Assembly (NCBI GenBank): GCA_028355575.1
Contig: JAOMSY010000006.1
Span: 1-64,000, forward strand
Reading direction: 5' to 3'
From: Francisellaceae bacterium
GTDB taxonomy: Bacteria > Pseudomonadota > Gammaproteobacteria > Francisellales > Francisellaceae
Length of the DNA: 64,000 nucleotides
Below the pieces are notes generated by a model. That model was not told the DNA's origin and did no database searches. It saw only the letters and a program-made list of their open reading frames with translations. Made by a program: the position numbers and the translations under genes. This document shows positions 53,369 through 64,000 of the stretch, piece by piece; within the stretch, counting starts at the first letter, position 1; the number at the start of each line of letters is the position of its first letter.

Positions 53369-54886
53369 TTATATCAAACTATGTACGAAGCCATTAGATG
53401 CGGCTTGTGATAAACTCAAAATGGGCTCAGGATAAAAACCAAAGAACAATGTAGGTACTGCTAACAATACAAATACTGAAATTTCTAATGCACTTAGATC
53501 TTTAAGGGCAGCTATTTTATTTTCATTTTTAGGGTTTGGTTTACCAAAGAAAACGCGTTTATACATTAACAAAGTATAACCTGGTGCAATAATTAATGTT
53601 AAACCTGCTAGTAAAGCCAACCAAGGATCAGCTTTGAATGTGGCAAGGATAACCATAAACTCGCCAACAAAGCCACTAGTCCCTGGTAAACCTACATTTG
53701 ACATGGCAAATAACATATAAAATGCAGCGAAAATTGGCATATATTTTGCTACCCCACCGAAATCTGATATATTTCTAGATTGAAGCCGTGTATACAAATA
53801 ACCTATCCCTATAAACATACCACCCGATGAAAAAGCATGTGCAATCATCTGAAACACTGCACCTTGTATCGCTAGAGCTGCATCCTCAGGATTACCCGTT
53901 TTAGCAACAATCATGAATACAACAAATATTCCAAGTGTAACGATACCCATATGAGAGATGGACGAATATGCAATTAGTCGTTTAACATCTGTTTGTGCAA
54001 TTGTTGCGAAACCTACATAAACGATGGCAATTAATGATAATGCAATTAAAACCCAATCTAATGATTGATGAATTTGAGGTAATATTGGCAACGCAAACCT
54101 AATAAAACCATATGCACCAAGTTTTAACATAAGTGCTGCTAAAACAACAGAACCGCCAGCAGGAGCTTCTGTGTGTGCATCCGGTAACCAAGTATGTAAT
54201 GGCCACATTGGAACTTTTACCGCGAAAGCAATCCAGAAAGCGGTAAATAACATCCACTGTGCCTCATCACTTAATGATACGCCGTAGAATTCTGTGACAG
54301 CCCAACTGCCAGTACGACAGTAAAAGTAAATTAATGCGACAAGTAAAAATACAGATCCAAAAAAAGTAAATAAGAAAAACTTAATTGCAGCTCTCGCCTT
54401 TTCTTTGCCACCCCATATACCAATACCAAGCGTCATTGGAATTAATGCTGCTTCCCAAAACACATAAAAAAGAAACGTATCTGTTGCAGCGAAAACCCCG
54501 TTTGTAATACCACAAGTCAATAGGAATACGGACATATATTGTGATACTTTAAAGCTGATTGTTTTCCACGAAGCCAATATAACTACAAAAGTAGTGAAGC
54601 TAGTTAACATTATAAATAATAGTGATATACCATCAACTGCCAGCGCATAATGCACATTCAACAATGGAATCCATTTTATATTTTCAACATATTGCATATT
54701 AGGGTCGTTAACATTAAACCCTAAATACAAAGGTATGCACAAAACCAATGTCATCAAAGAAAATATTAGACCAATCCAACGAGCAGCCTCAGCTTTACTG
54801 TCATCGCCTTTAGTTGCAAGTACCAAAAATCCACCAATAATTGGCACCCAAATAACTAGACTTAATATATAACTACCTAGGTTCAT
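53369..54886 (-). CDS. nuoM: NADH-quinone oxidoreductase subunit M
   Basis: The 505-residue antiporter-like subunit has FYVFWEAALIPMTLGIGIWGG with the essential Glu at about 144, KVPMWPLHTWLPDAHTEAPAGGSVVLAALMLKLGAYGFIRF, and QTDVKRLIAYSSISHMGIVTLG. It translocates protons in the distal membrane arm. It is 14 bases behind nuoL and 15 bases ahead of nuoN. Confidence 0.97.
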   Translation of the reverse strand: MNLGSYILSLVIWVPIIGGFLVLATKGDDSKAEAARWIGLIFSLMTLVLCIPLYLGFNVNDPNMQYVENIKWIPLLNVHYALAVDGISLLFIMLTSFTTFVVILASWKTISFKVSQYMSVFLLTCGITNGVFAATDTFLFYVFWEAALIPMTLGIGIWGGKEKARAAIKFFLFTFFGSVFLLVALIYFYCRTGSWAVTEFYGVSLSDEAQWMLFTAFWIAFAVKVPMWPLHTWLPDAHTEAPAGGSVVLAALMLKLGAYGFIRFALPILPQIHQSLDWVLIALSLIAIVYVGFATIAQTDVKRLIAYSSISHMGIVTLGIFVVFMIVAKTGNPEDAALAIQGAVFQMIAHAFSSGGMFIGIGYLYTRLQSRNISDFGGVAKYMPIFAAFYMLFAMSNVGLPGTSGFVGEFMVILATFKADPWLALLAGLTLIIAPGYTLLMYKRVFFGKPNPKNENKIAALKDLSALEISVFVLLAVPTLFFGFYPEPILSLSQAASNGFVHSLI

Positions 54887-54900
54887 GAACCCACTACCCC

Positions 54901-56865
54901 TTAATTAATAAAAAACATCCATGCTATTAAAGCGGTTAATCCAAGTATCATTACAAATGTATAATGGAATAGATACCCAGTTTGCGCTTTGCGTAGTCGA
55001 CCGCCAATGAAGTATGTCAAATTGGCAGACCCATGGACAAGCCCTCTGTCTATAATGAATAGGTCACCGACCTTCCATATAATAAACCCTAGCAACCATC
55101 CACCTTTACCGAATACGACATCAAATAAATCATCTACGATATACTTCTTAATCATAAACCAATATATCGGCTTAAATATTTTAGCAATCTTGCCAGGGAT
55201 ACTCGGCAATAGCACCCATAATATATAAGATAAAACAATACCTGAGACAGCTAGCCAGAATGGTAATGTATGAATTGAATGTTTCATAAAATCCCAAGCT
55301 GATTGAGTAGCGGGCTCACTAGCGTACTCACTAACCACATTCAAACTCGGTGCGATATAGATAGAATCGCCAAAGAAACCATGTAACGCTGGTTCAAAGA
55401 ATATAATACCACCGAAAGCAGCTGGAATAGCTAAAAATATTAATGCAATAAGTATTGGAAATGATGATTCCTTGATATGGGACTTGTGCTTTGGAGATAA
55501 CCTTTCCTTTCCGTGAAATACGAAAAAGAACATTCTAAAGGTATAAAAAGCAGTTACAAAAGCACAGGCTGTTACCATGAATGTTGCATAATCTGATCCC
55601 GGAATATTACTAAGCGTTACCACATCTATGATACTGTCTTTGGAGTAAAATCCTGAAAATGGTGGGATCGCCGACAACGCTAATCCACCGATTAACATAC
55701 AAACATAAGTAATCGGCATGTACTTGCGTAGGCCACCCATTTTCCGCATATCTTGTTCATGATGCATTCCGACAATAACTGAACCAGCTGCCAAGAATAA
55801 AAGGGCTTTAAACATTGCGTGAGTCATTAAATGGAATAGCCCAATTGAAAATGCTGAGGCGCCTTGTGCGGCCATCATATAACCAAGTTGTGATAATGTA
55901 CAATATGCGATTACTCGTTTAATATCCATCTGCACAATAGCTAATAAGCCCATGTATAAACAGGTTGAACCACCAACGATAATAACTAGACTCATTGTAG
56001 AGACTGAATACTCAAACATTGGAGATAATCTTGCAACCATGAATACACCTGCGGTAACCATCGTAGCAGCATGAATCAATGCTGAAATCGGTGTTGGGCC
56101 TTCCATTGAACCCTCTAACCAGGTATGTAATGGCACTTGTGCTGATTTACCCATTGCACCAATAAACAATAGAACACACATGACTGTGATGCCATCCATA
56201 TTCCACCATAGAAAGTGCATCATTGGGTTTGTATCAGCAAGTTCTTTCACATGTGAAAAAGCAACACGGTAATCTAAGCTATTAAAGTAATATAAGACAA
56301 CGGCAATACCAAGTAAAAAGCCTAAATCACCAACTCTGTTAATCAAGAAAGCTTTTAGCCCTGCATAAGTAGACTTATCTCTTTCAAACCAGAAACTAAT
56401 AAGCAGATATGAGAACAACCCAACGCCTTCCCATCCAAAAAATAAGAGTAAAAAGTTATTTGACATTACCAGTGTCAACATCGCAAATGTGAACCCAGAA
56501 ATATAACTAAAGAAACGTGTATACCCTGGATCATCACTCATATACCCAATTGAATATATATGCACCAAAGTAGATACAAACGTGACGATAAGCATCATAA
56601 ATACGGTTAATTGATCAATATCAATACCAATATTAAAATCTAATCCTATTACACTACCCCAAGTATAAAAATTGAAATAATAATTGTGTCCATATATAAG
56701 TACATCACACGCAACCCACACAGATAGCGAGAATGAGAGAAATATTAATGGGATTGTCACCCAATTAGTACCCACTCTTTTAATGACATTACCAAATCCA
56801 CCAGATATTATAAAACCAATAAGCGGTGCTAGGATGATAATTGCTGTAACGAGTTTAATATCCAC
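54901..56865 (-). CDS. nuoL: NADH-quinone oxidoreductase subunit L
   Basis: The 654-residue largest antiporter-like subunit has FFGWEGVGLFSYLLISFWFER (key Glu), KSAQVPLHTWLEGSMEGPTPISALIHAATMVTAGVFMVAR, and DIKRVIAYCTLSQLGYMM. The C-terminus has the long lateral helix region characteristic of NuoL. It is at the tip of the membrane arm. The two-base gap after nuoK indicates tight coupling. Confidence 0.97.
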   Translation of the reverse strand: MDIKLVTAIIILAPLIGFIISGGFGNVIKRVGTNWVTIPLIFLSFSLSVWVACDVLIYGHNYYFNFYTWGSVIGLDFNIGIDIDQLTVFMMLIVTFVSTLVHIYSIGYMSDDPGYTRFFSYISGFTFAMLTLVMSNNFLLLFFGWEGVGLFSYLLISFWFERDKSTYAGLKAFLINRVGDLGFLLGIAVVLYYFNSLDYRVAFSHVKELADTNPMMHFLWWNMDGITVMCVLLFIGAMGKSAQVPLHTWLEGSMEGPTPISALIHAATMVTAGVFMVARLSPMFEYSVSTMSLVIIVGGSTCLYMGLLAIVQMDIKRVIAYCTLSQLGYMMAAQGASAFSIGLFHLMTHAMFKALLFLAAGSVIVGMHHEQDMRKMGGLRKYMPITYVCMLIGGLALSAIPPFSGFYSKDSIIDVVTLSNIPGSDYATFMVTACAFVTAFYTFRMFFFVFHGKERLSPKHKSHIKESSFPILIALIFLAIPAAFGGIIFFEPALHGFFGDSIYIAPSLNVVSEYASEPATQSAWDFMKHSIHTLPFWLAVSGIVLSYILWVLLPSIPGKIAKIFKPIYWFMIKKYIVDDLFDVVFGKGGWLLGFIIWKVGDLFIIDRGLVHGSANLTYFIGGRLRKAQTGYLFHYTFVMILGLTALIAWMFFIN

Positions 56866-56867
56866 GA

Positions 56868-57185
56868 CTATCCCTTCAGTTCACTTACTTTGTCAATATC
56901 AATTGTCTGTTTGCTTCTAAATATTACAATTACAATTGCTAAGCCTATTGCTAATTCAGCTGCTGCTACTGTTAACACGAAGAAAACAAAGACTTCACCA
57001 GCAACATCGTTCATGTATTTTGAAAAAGCTACAAAATTAGTATTAACAGCAAGCAACATTAATTCAATAGACATCAGAAGTACTAACAAGTTTTTTCTGT
57101 TTATTAGTATTCCCGCAATGCTAATGCAAAATATAATTGCAGCAAGTATTAAATAATTAGACAAAGGAATTGGAATAGGGTTCAT
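56868..57185 (-). CDS. nuoK: NADH-quinone oxidoreductase subunit K
   Basis: The 105-residue protein has three transmembrane helices with intramembrane acids: the conserved Glu in [20 protein letters not shown] and the second in [19 protein letters not shown]. These form part of the central proton channel of complex I. Length and layout are typical. It follows nuoJ by 12 bases. Confidence 0.97.
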   Translation of the reverse strand: MNPIPIPLSNYLILAAIIFCISIAGILINRKNLLVLLMSIELMLLAVNTNFVAFSKYMNDVAGEVFVFFVLTVAAAELAIGLAIVIVIFRSKQTIDIDKVSELKG

Positions 57186-57197
57186 ATCTTATATCTC

Positions 57198-57800
57198 TTA
57201 TTTGTTATTCATTTTAACAATTCTCAAGCGATCTTTTGGATTTACTTTTATTTGCTTATGAGCTTGTACTGCTTTATTTTCTTTACGTTTACCACGATAT
57301 GTCAACATAATAGCTGCAATCATGGCTGCAAGAAGAATAAAAGCTGCCATCTCAAATGGGAATAAATAAGTTGTGAACATTGCCATACCTAGATGCGCAA
57401 TATCACTGTAAGATGCAGGATCTTGTGGTAAAGTTGCATATTGTCCATTTGTTGCAAAATTGTGATAACGAACCAACCAAACTAATAAGACTGTTAAAAT
57501 AGCCGTGAGAGCTAATGCCAATGGCCAATGTTTTACCATTTTTACTTTTTTAGCTGCTAAATCAATATCTATCATCATCACTACAAACAAAAACATTACC
57601 ATTACGGCACCCACATAAACAACAATCAATAGCAAGGCTAAATATGTAGCTTGGCATGTAATCCATACACCAGTAGCGGAAGCAAAAGTGAAGACCACAC
57701 TAAGTGCTGCTTTAACAGGATTTCCTGAAGAAACCACCATAAGTGCACCTAGTATTGTAAGTGATGCAAATATATAAAAAATAACCTCTACTGCAATCAT
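57198..57800 (-). CDS. nuoJ: NADH-quinone oxidoreductase subunit J
   Basis: The 200-residue, five-helix protein has the conserved NPVKAALSVVFTFASATGVW near the front and LLIVVYVGAVMVMFLFVVMMID, the GAVMVLFLFV pi-bulge helix of NuoJ. It couples quinone chemistry to proton channels. The C-terminal basic tail is cytoplasmic. Confidence 0.96.
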   Translation of the reverse strand: MIAVEVIFYIFASLTILGALMVVSSGNPVKAALSVVFTFASATGVWITCQATYLALLLIVVYVGAVMVMFLFVVMMIDIDLAAKKVKMVKHWPLALALTAILTVLLVWLVRYHNFATNGQYATLPQDPASYSDIAHLGMAMFTTYLFPFEMAAFILLAAMIAAIMLTYRGKRKENKAVQAHKQIKVNPKDRLRIVKMNNK

Positions 57801-57812
57801 GCTACAAGCCTC

Positions 57813-58304
57813 TTAACGATATTGTTTATCTATAGATCTATTATTTGCAATCTGAGCTTCTTGCCAGTCACCAATAGCTAATAGTTTTTGTTTTGTCATT
57901 ATATTTTCGCCACGGTTTTCAAAATGATATTCAAATACATCTGTTTCAACAATGGAATCAACCGGACATGACTCTTCACAAAAACCACAATAAATGCATT
58001 TGAACAAATCAATTTCATATTTTGTTGTTCGTCTGGAGCCATCATCTCTTGGCTCTGCCTCAATCGTAATAGCCAGTGCTGGACATACAGCCTCACAAAG
58101 CTTGCATGCAATACATCTTTCCTCACCATTTGGATACTTTCTTAGGGCATGCAATCCTCTGAATCTTGGTGAGATTGGTGTTTTCTCATCTGGATACTGG
58201 ATCGTAATCTTTCTCGTAAAAAAGTGCTTACCGGTGATTCTCATTCCTTGCAACAATTCCCACAAGAAAAATGTTCTAAAGTAATGTGCTACTGATTTAA
58301 ACAT
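57813..58304 (-). CDS. nuoI: NADH-quinone oxidoreductase subunit I
   Basis: The 163-residue 8Fe ferredoxin-like subunit has two CxxCxxCxxxCP clusters: [12 protein letters not shown] (about 61-72) and [12 protein letters not shown] (about 100-111). They hold clusters N6a and N6b. The [20 protein letters not shown] lead-in is a family hallmark. It connects the peripheral arm to the quinone site. Confidence 0.97.
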   Translation of the reverse strand: MFKSVAHYFRTFFLWELLQGMRITGKHFFTRKITIQYPDEKTPISPRFRGLHALRKYPNGEERCIACKLCEAVCPALAITIEAEPRDDGSRRTTKYEIDLFKCIYCGFCEESCPVDSIVETDVFEYHFENRGENIMTKQKLLAIGDWQEAQIANNRSIDKQYR

Positions 58305-58313
58305 TATTACCCC

Positions 58314-59333
58314 TTACCACCAAGGACCTACTTGGAATTTCACTAAAAATGCGACCACGATTACCCAAACTAACGTTAGTGGTATAAATACTTTCCAACC
58401 TAATCTCATTATTTGGTCATACCTATATCTAGGAAAAGTAGCCCTAACCCATAAAAACATAAACATAAAGAAGGCTGTCTTTAAAAACAACCACACCATA
58501 TCTGGCACCCACAGAAACCACTCATCAACTACAGGTATACCTTGGAAAGGTGACAACCATCCACCACAAAAGAAGACAGCTGTTAATATACTAACTAAAA
58601 TCATACTGGCGTATTCTGCTAAGAAAAATAATGCAAATCTCATCCCGGAATATTCAACATGAGGTCCGGCAACAATTTCAGATTCACCTTCTACCACATC
58701 AAACGGAGCACGATTTGTTTCAGCTAGACCTGATACAAAATACACGATAAACAATGGGAACAATGGCACCCAATACCAACACCATACACCGCCAGATTGA
58801 GCCATCACAATTTCAGATAAATTCAACCCTTTAGCGGCTATCAAAACCCCTAATAAAGCAAACCCCATTGCTAACTCATACGATACTACCTGAGCAGCTG
58901 ATCTTAAAGCGCCATACATCGCATATTTCGAGTTAGATGCCCAACCAGCAATGATAATTCCATAAATACCAATTGATGTCATCGCAAGTAAATACAATAT
59001 GCCTAGGTTCATATTTGAGACAGCCATTTTATTACCGAAAGGCACAACAGCCCATGCAGCAATTGCTGGAACAAAGGCCAATGCCGGTGCAATAATATAA
59101 AGATATTTACTGGACTTGGTCGGTAAAATTATTTCCTTTAAAAGTAGCTTAACCCCGTCCATGATCGGTTGTAAGAAACCGAATGCACCTACCCTATTAG
59201 GCCCAATCCTATCCTGCATATAGCCGATTACTTTTCTCTCGAAAAAAGTAAAGTACGCTACTGCTAATAATAATGGTACAATAATTAATAGGACTTTTAA
59301 GATAATCCAAATAATATGCAATATAATATCCAT
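58314..59333 (-). CDS. nuoH: NADH-quinone oxidoreductase subunit H
   Basis: The 339-residue, eight-helix protein has [18 protein letters not shown] in the quinone-site loop, [14 protein letters not shown], the acidic [43 protein letters not shown] block, and [16 protein letters not shown]. It forms the quinone chamber at the base of complex I. Its ATG shares one base with the nuoG stop (TAATG). Confidence 0.98.
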   Translation of the reverse strand: MDIILHIIWIILKVLLIIVPLLLAVAYFTFFERKVIGYMQDRIGPNRVGAFGFLQPIMDGVKLLLKEIILPTKSSKYLYIIAPALAFVPAIAAWAVVPFGNKMAVSNMNLGILYLLAMTSIGIYGIIIAGWASNSKYAMYGALRSAAQVVSYELAMGFALLGVLIAAKGLNLSEIVMAQSGGVWCWYWVPLFPLFIVYFVSGLAETNRAPFDVVEGESEIVAGPHVEYSGMRFALFFLAEYASMILVSILTAVFFCGGWLSPFQGIPVVDEWFLWVPDMVWLFLKTAFFMFMFLWVRATFPRYRYDQIMRLGWKVFIPLTLVWVIVVAFLVKFQVGPWW

Positions 59334-61732
59334 TATGCTCTTTCCTCTTGCATATGCTGAATACTAATAGCGCTTCGATTACCAATAACACTATAACAGT
59401 ACTCAGGTACAATCACTTCTGAGTCAGCAAGAGTTTTATCAATTTTAACTAAAGCCTTAGCACAACTCTCACCACCGATATTAAACTCAGCAATCTCACC
59501 ACAAATAAGCTGATTTTTTTCAGCATATTTCGATGAAACATATATTTTCTGAGCATTGATATGGTCTTTCGTAAGCGCCAATGGTTCAGATCTCCTTGTT
59601 AACATGTCAACAGAGTATAGTGAATAATTGACGGAAATGCTCAGCTCAGGCGAAACATAATTTTCAAAATTATAAATATTTTTTTCAAGGCTAGAGAATG
59701 TCGGCATTTCTATTTTAACTTCAGAGAAATCAGATTGAATTTCTTCTACTGAGTTATAACCAAACCCATTTAAATCCATCAATGACCCAAGCACCCTGAT
59801 AACTTTCCAACCAGGCTTAGATTCACCCAATGGCTTAACAACAGGTTTAAATGATTGTGATAAGCCGTAATAATTAATAAATGAACCTTCAGTTTCAGTA
59901 AAAGGTGTAATTGGTAAAATGACATCAGCATATGATTTATGTTCTTCAGATACAAAAGTATTAATGCTTATTACAAAATCTCTTTTTCTTAGCGTTTCAA
60001 TTGCCTCTGAGCCATAAGTTGAATCTTTCTCAATCTCTACGTTAAATAGGATAGTCGCTTCCAGCCCTTCCTGATCACTCAAAATTTGACGAACATTCAA
60101 TCCGTTGTCTAATTCTGTATCACCATACGGCATGAAGTTTGTATTTTTAGCACCAATTGCATTTGATCCAAATGATAATACACCACCTTTTGCCTCTGAC
60201 AGCTCTTTAACTAAACTAAAAAAGGTCATTACATTACCAAAATTTGATAATGGTATCGCTTTTTGCCCGACCAAAATAATTGGATTTTCTGCATTTTGCA
60301 AATCATCAGCTAATTTTGCTATCTGTGCTGTAACTTCAACTGACTCATACAACTTCGATAATTGAGCACGTATATTTCCTGGTTTCTTATCATGTAACGC
60401 TTTTGCTAATGACAATAATACTTTTGGATAGTCTACACTATGAGTTTTAATTACATCGATATCATAATTAAAATCAAATTCACTTGGATTAATTGCAAAT
60501 ACTTTAGCACCTGAAAGTGTTGCTTTACGAACACGATGATTCAACAATGGCAGTTCTTTACGTAAATTTGACCCAACCAATAAAACTAAGTCAGCCTTCT
60601 CAATTTCTTCGAAATCACAATCGATTCCATTTCCAGCTGTCACCAATGTTTCTAACTGGCCTTGCTTAATACGTGAATCTAAATTATTACTGCCCAACTG
60701 ACGCACTAGTTTTTGTAATAAATAATATTCTTCTGTCGTACATGACTCTGAAGCCAGTGCTGAAATTTTATCCGCCCCTGATTTTTCAATTACGTGTTCG
60801 AGAGAGGTTTTAACGAAATCTAATGCTTCTTCCCAACTCACAGAAACCCAATCATCATTTTTCTTAATCATAGGCTGTGTAATTCTATCTTGAGAATTCA
60901 AGCCTTCATAAGCAAAACGATCTCTATCAGCCAACCATACTTCGTTAACTGCTTCATTATCTTGAGGTACAACTCTAAACACTTTTCCTCGACGTGTATG
61001 CATATAAACATTTGCACCAACGCTATCCGCATGCGATATGGTTGGATATTGCTGCAATTCCCAAGCACGCGCCTCAAATCTAAATGGTTTAGAAGTTAAC
61101 GCACCAACTGGACATACATCAATAACATTTCCAGAAATCTCAGAATCAAGCGTCTTCTCTATATAGGTACCAATCTTTGTGCGATCACCGCGATCAGTTC
61201 CACCTAACTCTCTTTGCCCGGATACTTCTTCACCGAACCGCACACATCTAGTACAACAAATACATCTTGTCATTTCAGTCGCAACAAGAGGACCTAAGTC
61301 CGGGTCAGCTAAAACTCGTTTTTTCTCAATATAATCTGAAATATCACGCCCATAGCCCATGGCAACATCTTGCAACTCACACTCACCACCCTGATCACAT
61401 ATAGGGCAGTCCAATGGATGGTTTATTAATAAAAACTCCATAACTGCTTTCTGATAAGCTAAAGTTTTGGGAGACTTGGTAAACACTTTCATGCCATCAG
61501 AAATGGGTGTTGCACATGCTGGGGATGGCTTTCTCGCACCCTCAACATCAACAAGACACATTCTGCAATTCGCCGCTATTGATAGCTTTTTATGATAACA
61601 AAAGCGTGGAATATAAATATTGTTTTCATCAGCAACCTGTATTAGCATTTGGCCTGGTTTAGCTGTAATACTTTTCCCATCAATTTCAACTGTAAATGTT
61701 TTTGGTCTTTCTTGTCCTGACACTTTAGGCAC
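59333..61732 (-). CDS. nuoG: NADH-quinone oxidoreductase subunit G
   Basis: The 799-residue subunit has the N-terminal 2Fe-2S ferredoxin domain ([19 protein letters not shown], closing Cys in ACAT), the His-Cys3 site ([18 protein letters not shown]), and the 4Fe-4S site ([16 protein letters not shown]). A molybdopterin-oxidoreductase-like domain without the cofactor follows (from about 220). It conducts electrons from NuoEF to NuoI. It overlaps the nuoF end by eight bases and the nuoH start by one. Confidence 0.97.
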   Translation of the reverse strand: MPKVSGQERPKTFTVEIDGKSITAKPGQMLIQVADENNIYIPRFCYHKKLSIAANCRMCLVDVEGARKPSPACATPISDGMKVFTKSPKTLAYQKAVMEFLLINHPLDCPICDQGGECELQDVAMGYGRDISDYIEKKRVLADPDLGPLVATEMTRCICCTRCVRFGEEVSGQRELGGTDRGDRTKIGTYIEKTLDSEISGNVIDVCPVGALTSKPFRFEARAWELQQYPTISHADSVGANVYMHTRRGKVFRVVPQDNEAVNEVWLADRDRFAYEGLNSQDRITQPMIKKNDDWVSVSWEEALDFVKTSLEHVIEKSGADKISALASESCTTEEYYLLQKLVRQLGSNNLDSRIKQGQLETLVTAGNGIDCDFEEIEKADLVLLVGSNLRKELPLLNHRVRKATLSGAKVFAINPSEFDFNYDIDVIKTHSVDYPKVLLSLAKALHDKKPGNIRAQLSKLYESVEVTAQIAKLADDLQNAENPIILVGQKAIPLSNFGNVMTFFSLVKELSEAKGGVLSFGSNAIGAKNTNFMPYGDTELDNGLNVRQILSDQEGLEATILFNVEIEKDSTYGSEAIETLRKRDFVISINTFVSEEHKSYADVILPITPFTETEGSFINYYGLSQSFKPVVKPLGESKPGWKVIRVLGSLMDLNGFGYNSVEEIQSDFSEVKIEMPTFSSLEKNIYNFENYVSPELSISVNYSLYSVDMLTRRSEPLALTKDHINAQKIYVSSKYAEKNQLICGEIAEFNIGGESCAKALVKIDKTLADSEVIVPEYCYSVIGNRSAISIQHMQEERA

Positions 61733-63008
61733 CTTGAGTTGATTTAGTTAAACTGCATTTATTTTCAATATAGTATTCAAATTCATGTCTAAATTTATTT
61801 AAATAACTTTGTACTGGCCACGCTGCAGCATCACCAAGACCACAGATTGTATGCCCTTCAATATTTCCAGCAACCCTAACTAGGTTATCTATATCGCCAG
61901 GACGCCCTCCACCCTTCAAAATACGCTTTAAGGTTCTTGACATCCAGCCTGTACCTTCGCGGCAGGGTGTACATTGCCCACAAGACTCTTCGTGGTAAAA
62001 ATCAGCAAGCAAGGACAACACTTCAACCATACAGGTATCTTCATCAATTACGACCACAGCACCAGAGCCTAACATTGAGCCAGCTTTTCCAATTGATTCA
62101 TAATCCATATTAACAGCGAGCATTTCTTCGCCAGTTAAAATTTTACATGAACTACCACCCGGAATGACCGCTTTTATCTTCTTATCACCAAGCACGCCAC
62201 CACATTTCTCTAGTAGCTCTTTAAATGGGGTTCCTAAATTAATTTCAAAGACACCTGGCTTTTTGACATGCCCAGATACGCAAAACATTTTTGTTCCACC
62301 ACTTGCTTCAGTACCAAGTGATTTGAACCACTCTCCACCATTTTCTAAAATAGGTGGGACAGACGCATACGATTCAGTATTATTGATATTGGTTGGTCTT
62401 TTATAAAGCCCAGCATTTGCGGGAAATGGTGGTTTAAATCGTGGTTGGCCTTTTTTACCTTCCAAGGAATCTAGCAATGCTGTTTCCTCACCACATATAT
62501 AAGCACCTGCCCCAATTGCACAATGGAGTTGAAAGTCAACACCTGAACCTAATAGATCTTTTCCTAAAAGTCCAGCCTTACGCGCTTCGACTAAAGCCGC
62601 TTCAAAACGCTCAATAGGCTCATAGAATTCTCCGCGAATATAGTTATATCCAACTGTAGATCCTGTCACATAACCACCTATAGCCATGCCTTCGATCAGT
62701 TGATGTGAATTAAAACGCATAATATCTCTGTCTTTACATGTACCTGGCTCACCTTCATCTGAATTACAGACAACATATTTTTGTCCTGGCAAGTTACGAG
62801 GCATGAAACTCCATTTCAGACCGGTTGGAAAACCTGCGCCACCTCTTCCTCTAAGCCCTGAAAGCTTCAATGTCTCAATAATTTCCTCAGGAGGGATTCT
62901 TTCTTCGAGTATTTTTTTCCACGAGCTATAACCACCGACAGATAAATAAGCTTCTAACGACCAAGGCTTATCTAAGTGTAAAGTGCGCATGCATACTTCA
63001 TTTGCCAT
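61725..63008 (-). CDS. nuoF: NADH-quinone oxidoreductase subunit F
   Basis: The 427-residue protein has the FMN/NADH-binding [17 protein letters not shown] (about 53-69) and [14 protein letters not shown], the second Gly-rich [18 protein letters not shown], and the 4Fe-4S N3 ligands [13 protein letters not shown] (about 344-356). It accepts hydride from NADH. It is 6 bases behind nuoE. Confidence 0.98.
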   Translation of the reverse strand: MANEVCMRTLHLDKPWSLEAYLSVGGYSSWKKILEERIPPEEIIETLKLSGLRGRGGAGFPTGLKWSFMPRNLPGQKYVVCNSDEGEPGTCKDRDIMRFNSHQLIEGMAIGGYVTGSTVGYNYIRGEFYEPIERFEAALVEARKAGLLGKDLLGSGVDFQLHCAIGAGAYICGEETALLDSLEGKKGQPRFKPPFPANAGLYKRPTNINNTESYASVPPILENGGEWFKSLGTEASGGTKMFCVSGHVKKPGVFEINLGTPFKELLEKCGGVLGDKKIKAVIPGGSSCKILTGEEMLAVNMDYESIGKAGSMLGSGAVVVIDEDTCMVEVLSLLADFYHEESCGQCTPCREGTGWMSRTLKRILKGGGRPGDIDNLVRVAGNIEGHTICGLGDAAAWPVQSYLNKFRHEFEYYIENKCSLTKSTQGA

Positions 63009-63014
63009 AAAATC

Positions 63015-63521
63015 TTACCCTAAGTCCTGTAACAATTTATCTACTTTTTCAACTGTTAAGTTTTCATAGAATTTTTTGCCTGTCTCCAACATTGGCGCAC
63101 CACAACATGCACCTTGGCACTCGACAGGCTTAAGCGTAAATTTACCATCTGCTGTTGTTCCACCCAGTTTAACATCAAGCTTATTCTCAAGATGCTTAAC
63201 GATCTCTTTTGAACCTCGAAGCATACAAGATATATTAGTGCATATATTCAGCATATGCTTTCCGACTGGCTTATGCTCATACATTCCATAAAAAGTTGCG
63301 ACTTCATAGACAGCAATCTTAGGCATATCCAAATATTCTGCTAGCTCATCCATAATTTCATTTGTAAGATAGCCACTATTTTTTTCCTGCAAAATATGCA
63401 AACCAGGAATCACTGCAGATTGACGCTGATTTTCTGGGAACTTAGCAAGCCACCACTCAATTTTTTCAGCCACATCAGATGTAATTGCTGGTGTATAATT
63501 TGTATTTTCAGAATTAGACAT
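63015..63521 (-). CDS. nuoE: NADH-quinone oxidoreductase subunit E
   Basis: The 168-residue thioredoxin-fold 2Fe-2S protein has a helical N-domain, VYEVATFYGMY, and the four cluster ligands in CTNISC (about 93-98) and CQGACCGAP (about 134-142). The cluster is N1a beside the flavin of NuoF. Confidence 0.97.
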   Translation of the reverse strand: MSNSENTNYTPAITSDVAEKIEWWLAKFPENQRQSAVIPGLHILQEKNSGYLTNEIMDELAEYLDMPKIAVYEVATFYGMYEHKPVGKHMLNICTNISCMLRGSKEIVKHLENKLDVKLGGTTADGKFTLKPVECQGACCGAPMLETGKKFYENLTVEKVDKLLQDLG

Positions 63522-63535
63522 ATATCATCAGCCTC

Positions 63536-64000
63536 TTAACGGTCAACATCGCCAAACACAATATCTTGTGTTGCGATAATTGCAGGTGCATCTGCCAGCA
63601 TGTGACCACTTAACATTTCATTCATTGCACTTATATGTGTAAAGCCCGGAGACTTTAGCTTTAAACGATACGGCTTATTGGCACCATCCGAAATCAAGTA
63701 AGCACCGAACTCGCCCTTAGGATGCTCTGTCCCTACATAAACTTCACCCTCAGGCACACAATAACCTTCTGTAAATAATTTAAAATGGTGTATTAATGCC
63801 TCCATATCATCCTTCATCTCTACACGATGAGGAGGAGCGATCTTATGGTCTTCTGCCATGACCGGCCCTGGATTATTTCTAAGCCAATCAACACATTGTT
63901 TAATTATTTTATTTGACTCGCGCATTTCCTGAACTCTAACAAGATAACGGTCATAACAATCGCCATTCGAACCAACAGGAATATCAAAATCAAGTTTATC
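63536..64000 (-). CDS. nuoD: NADH-quinone oxidoreductase subunit D, 5' part beyond the window
   Basis: The C-terminal 154 residues of NuoD. The frame is open through the right edge at 64000, so an ATG at 63925 is internal, not the start. It shows [14 protein letters not shown] at the edge, [51 protein letters not shown] and the closing DIVFGDVDR. It is the 49-kDa-type subunit that shapes the quinone site. The ending and spacing show that NuoC and NuoD are at least not fused at this end. Confidence 0.97.
   Translation of the reverse strand, partial: DKLDFDIPVGSNGDCYDRYLVRVQEMRESNKIIKQCVDWLRNNPGPVMAEDHKIAPPHRVEMKDDMEALIHHFKLFTEGYCVPEGEVYVGTEHPKGEFGAYLISDGANKPYRLKLKSPGFTHISAMNEMLSGHMLADAPAIIATQDIVFGDVDR

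Overview
The window is ordinary chromosomal DNA of a low-GC gammaproteobacterium. The evidence is conserved gene order (tRNA-fMet, rimP, nusA, infB, rbfA), an rpoH gene with the RpoH box, PpiC, MnmE, YheS and CarB of gammaproteobacterial type, a FimV-like protein, and a nuo operon in the nuoD-to-nuoN order. The A+T-rich base composition and two POT-family peptide transporters resemble the Francisella/Piscirickettsia/Legionella-like lineages, but I cannot place it to genus. There is no phage, insertion sequence, CRISPR array or rRNA operon, and no gap above about 300 bases lacks a gene.

Layout. 1-3133: a partial AsmA-family gene, then divergently a tiny LptM/YifL-like lipoprotein and a DUF481 outer-membrane protein. 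3130-5358: comF back to back with bioC and a SerB-like HAD phosphatase. 5425-7989: a leftward cluster of chagasin-like inhibitor, pyrC and a TerC/DUF475 membrane protein. 8117-11257: ferredoxin-NADP reductase, a short FimV-like LysM protein, an MTAN/futalosine-hydrolase-type nucleosidase and a DUF985 cupin. 11273-16768: accA, a dipeptide epimerase, plsC, a POT transporter broken by one in-frame stop, and dinB. 16838-25079: mnmE, HIT, ppiC, a DEAD-box helicase, an OprD-like porin, an SH3 membrane protein, a CinA homologue with a degraded C-terminal domain, and rpoH. 25082-29425: gst-like, prpC, folA, yheS. 29422-39206: carB, hisS, a PhaC-like hydrolase, alr, ftsY, fadD. 39438-42277: a class II (B12) ribonucleotide reductase split into nrdJa and nrdJb. 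42308-48365: nadK, rbfA, infB, nusA, rimP and tRNA-fMet, all leftward, with an intrinsic terminator between the tRNA and rimP. 48502-51770: tmk, an unrecognised secreted protein, tRNA-Asp and tRNA-Thr, a stand-alone mannose-6-phosphate-isomerase cupin and an intact POT transporter. 51896-64000: nuoN to nuoD of respiratory complex I, with nuoD running off the right edge.

How the genes fit together. The nuo block makes the NADH:quinone proton pump. The rimP operon covers ribosome maturation, transcription elongation and translation initiation. pyrC and carB belong to pyrimidine synthesis, accA and bioC to the fatty-acid/biotin supply, plsC to phospholipids, and alr with the dipeptide epimerase to peptidoglycan supply and recycling.

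I see no clearly new multi-gene system. The points most worth a second look are the nonsense-split POT transporter, the CinA homologue lacking its amidohydrolase motif, the nucleosidase with an Asp-to-Asn change, the LptM-like lipoprotein beside an outer-membrane barrel gene, the comF/bioC start codons one base apart, the secreted orphan ending flush against tRNA-Asp, and inverted repeats in the prpC and fpr promoter regions.
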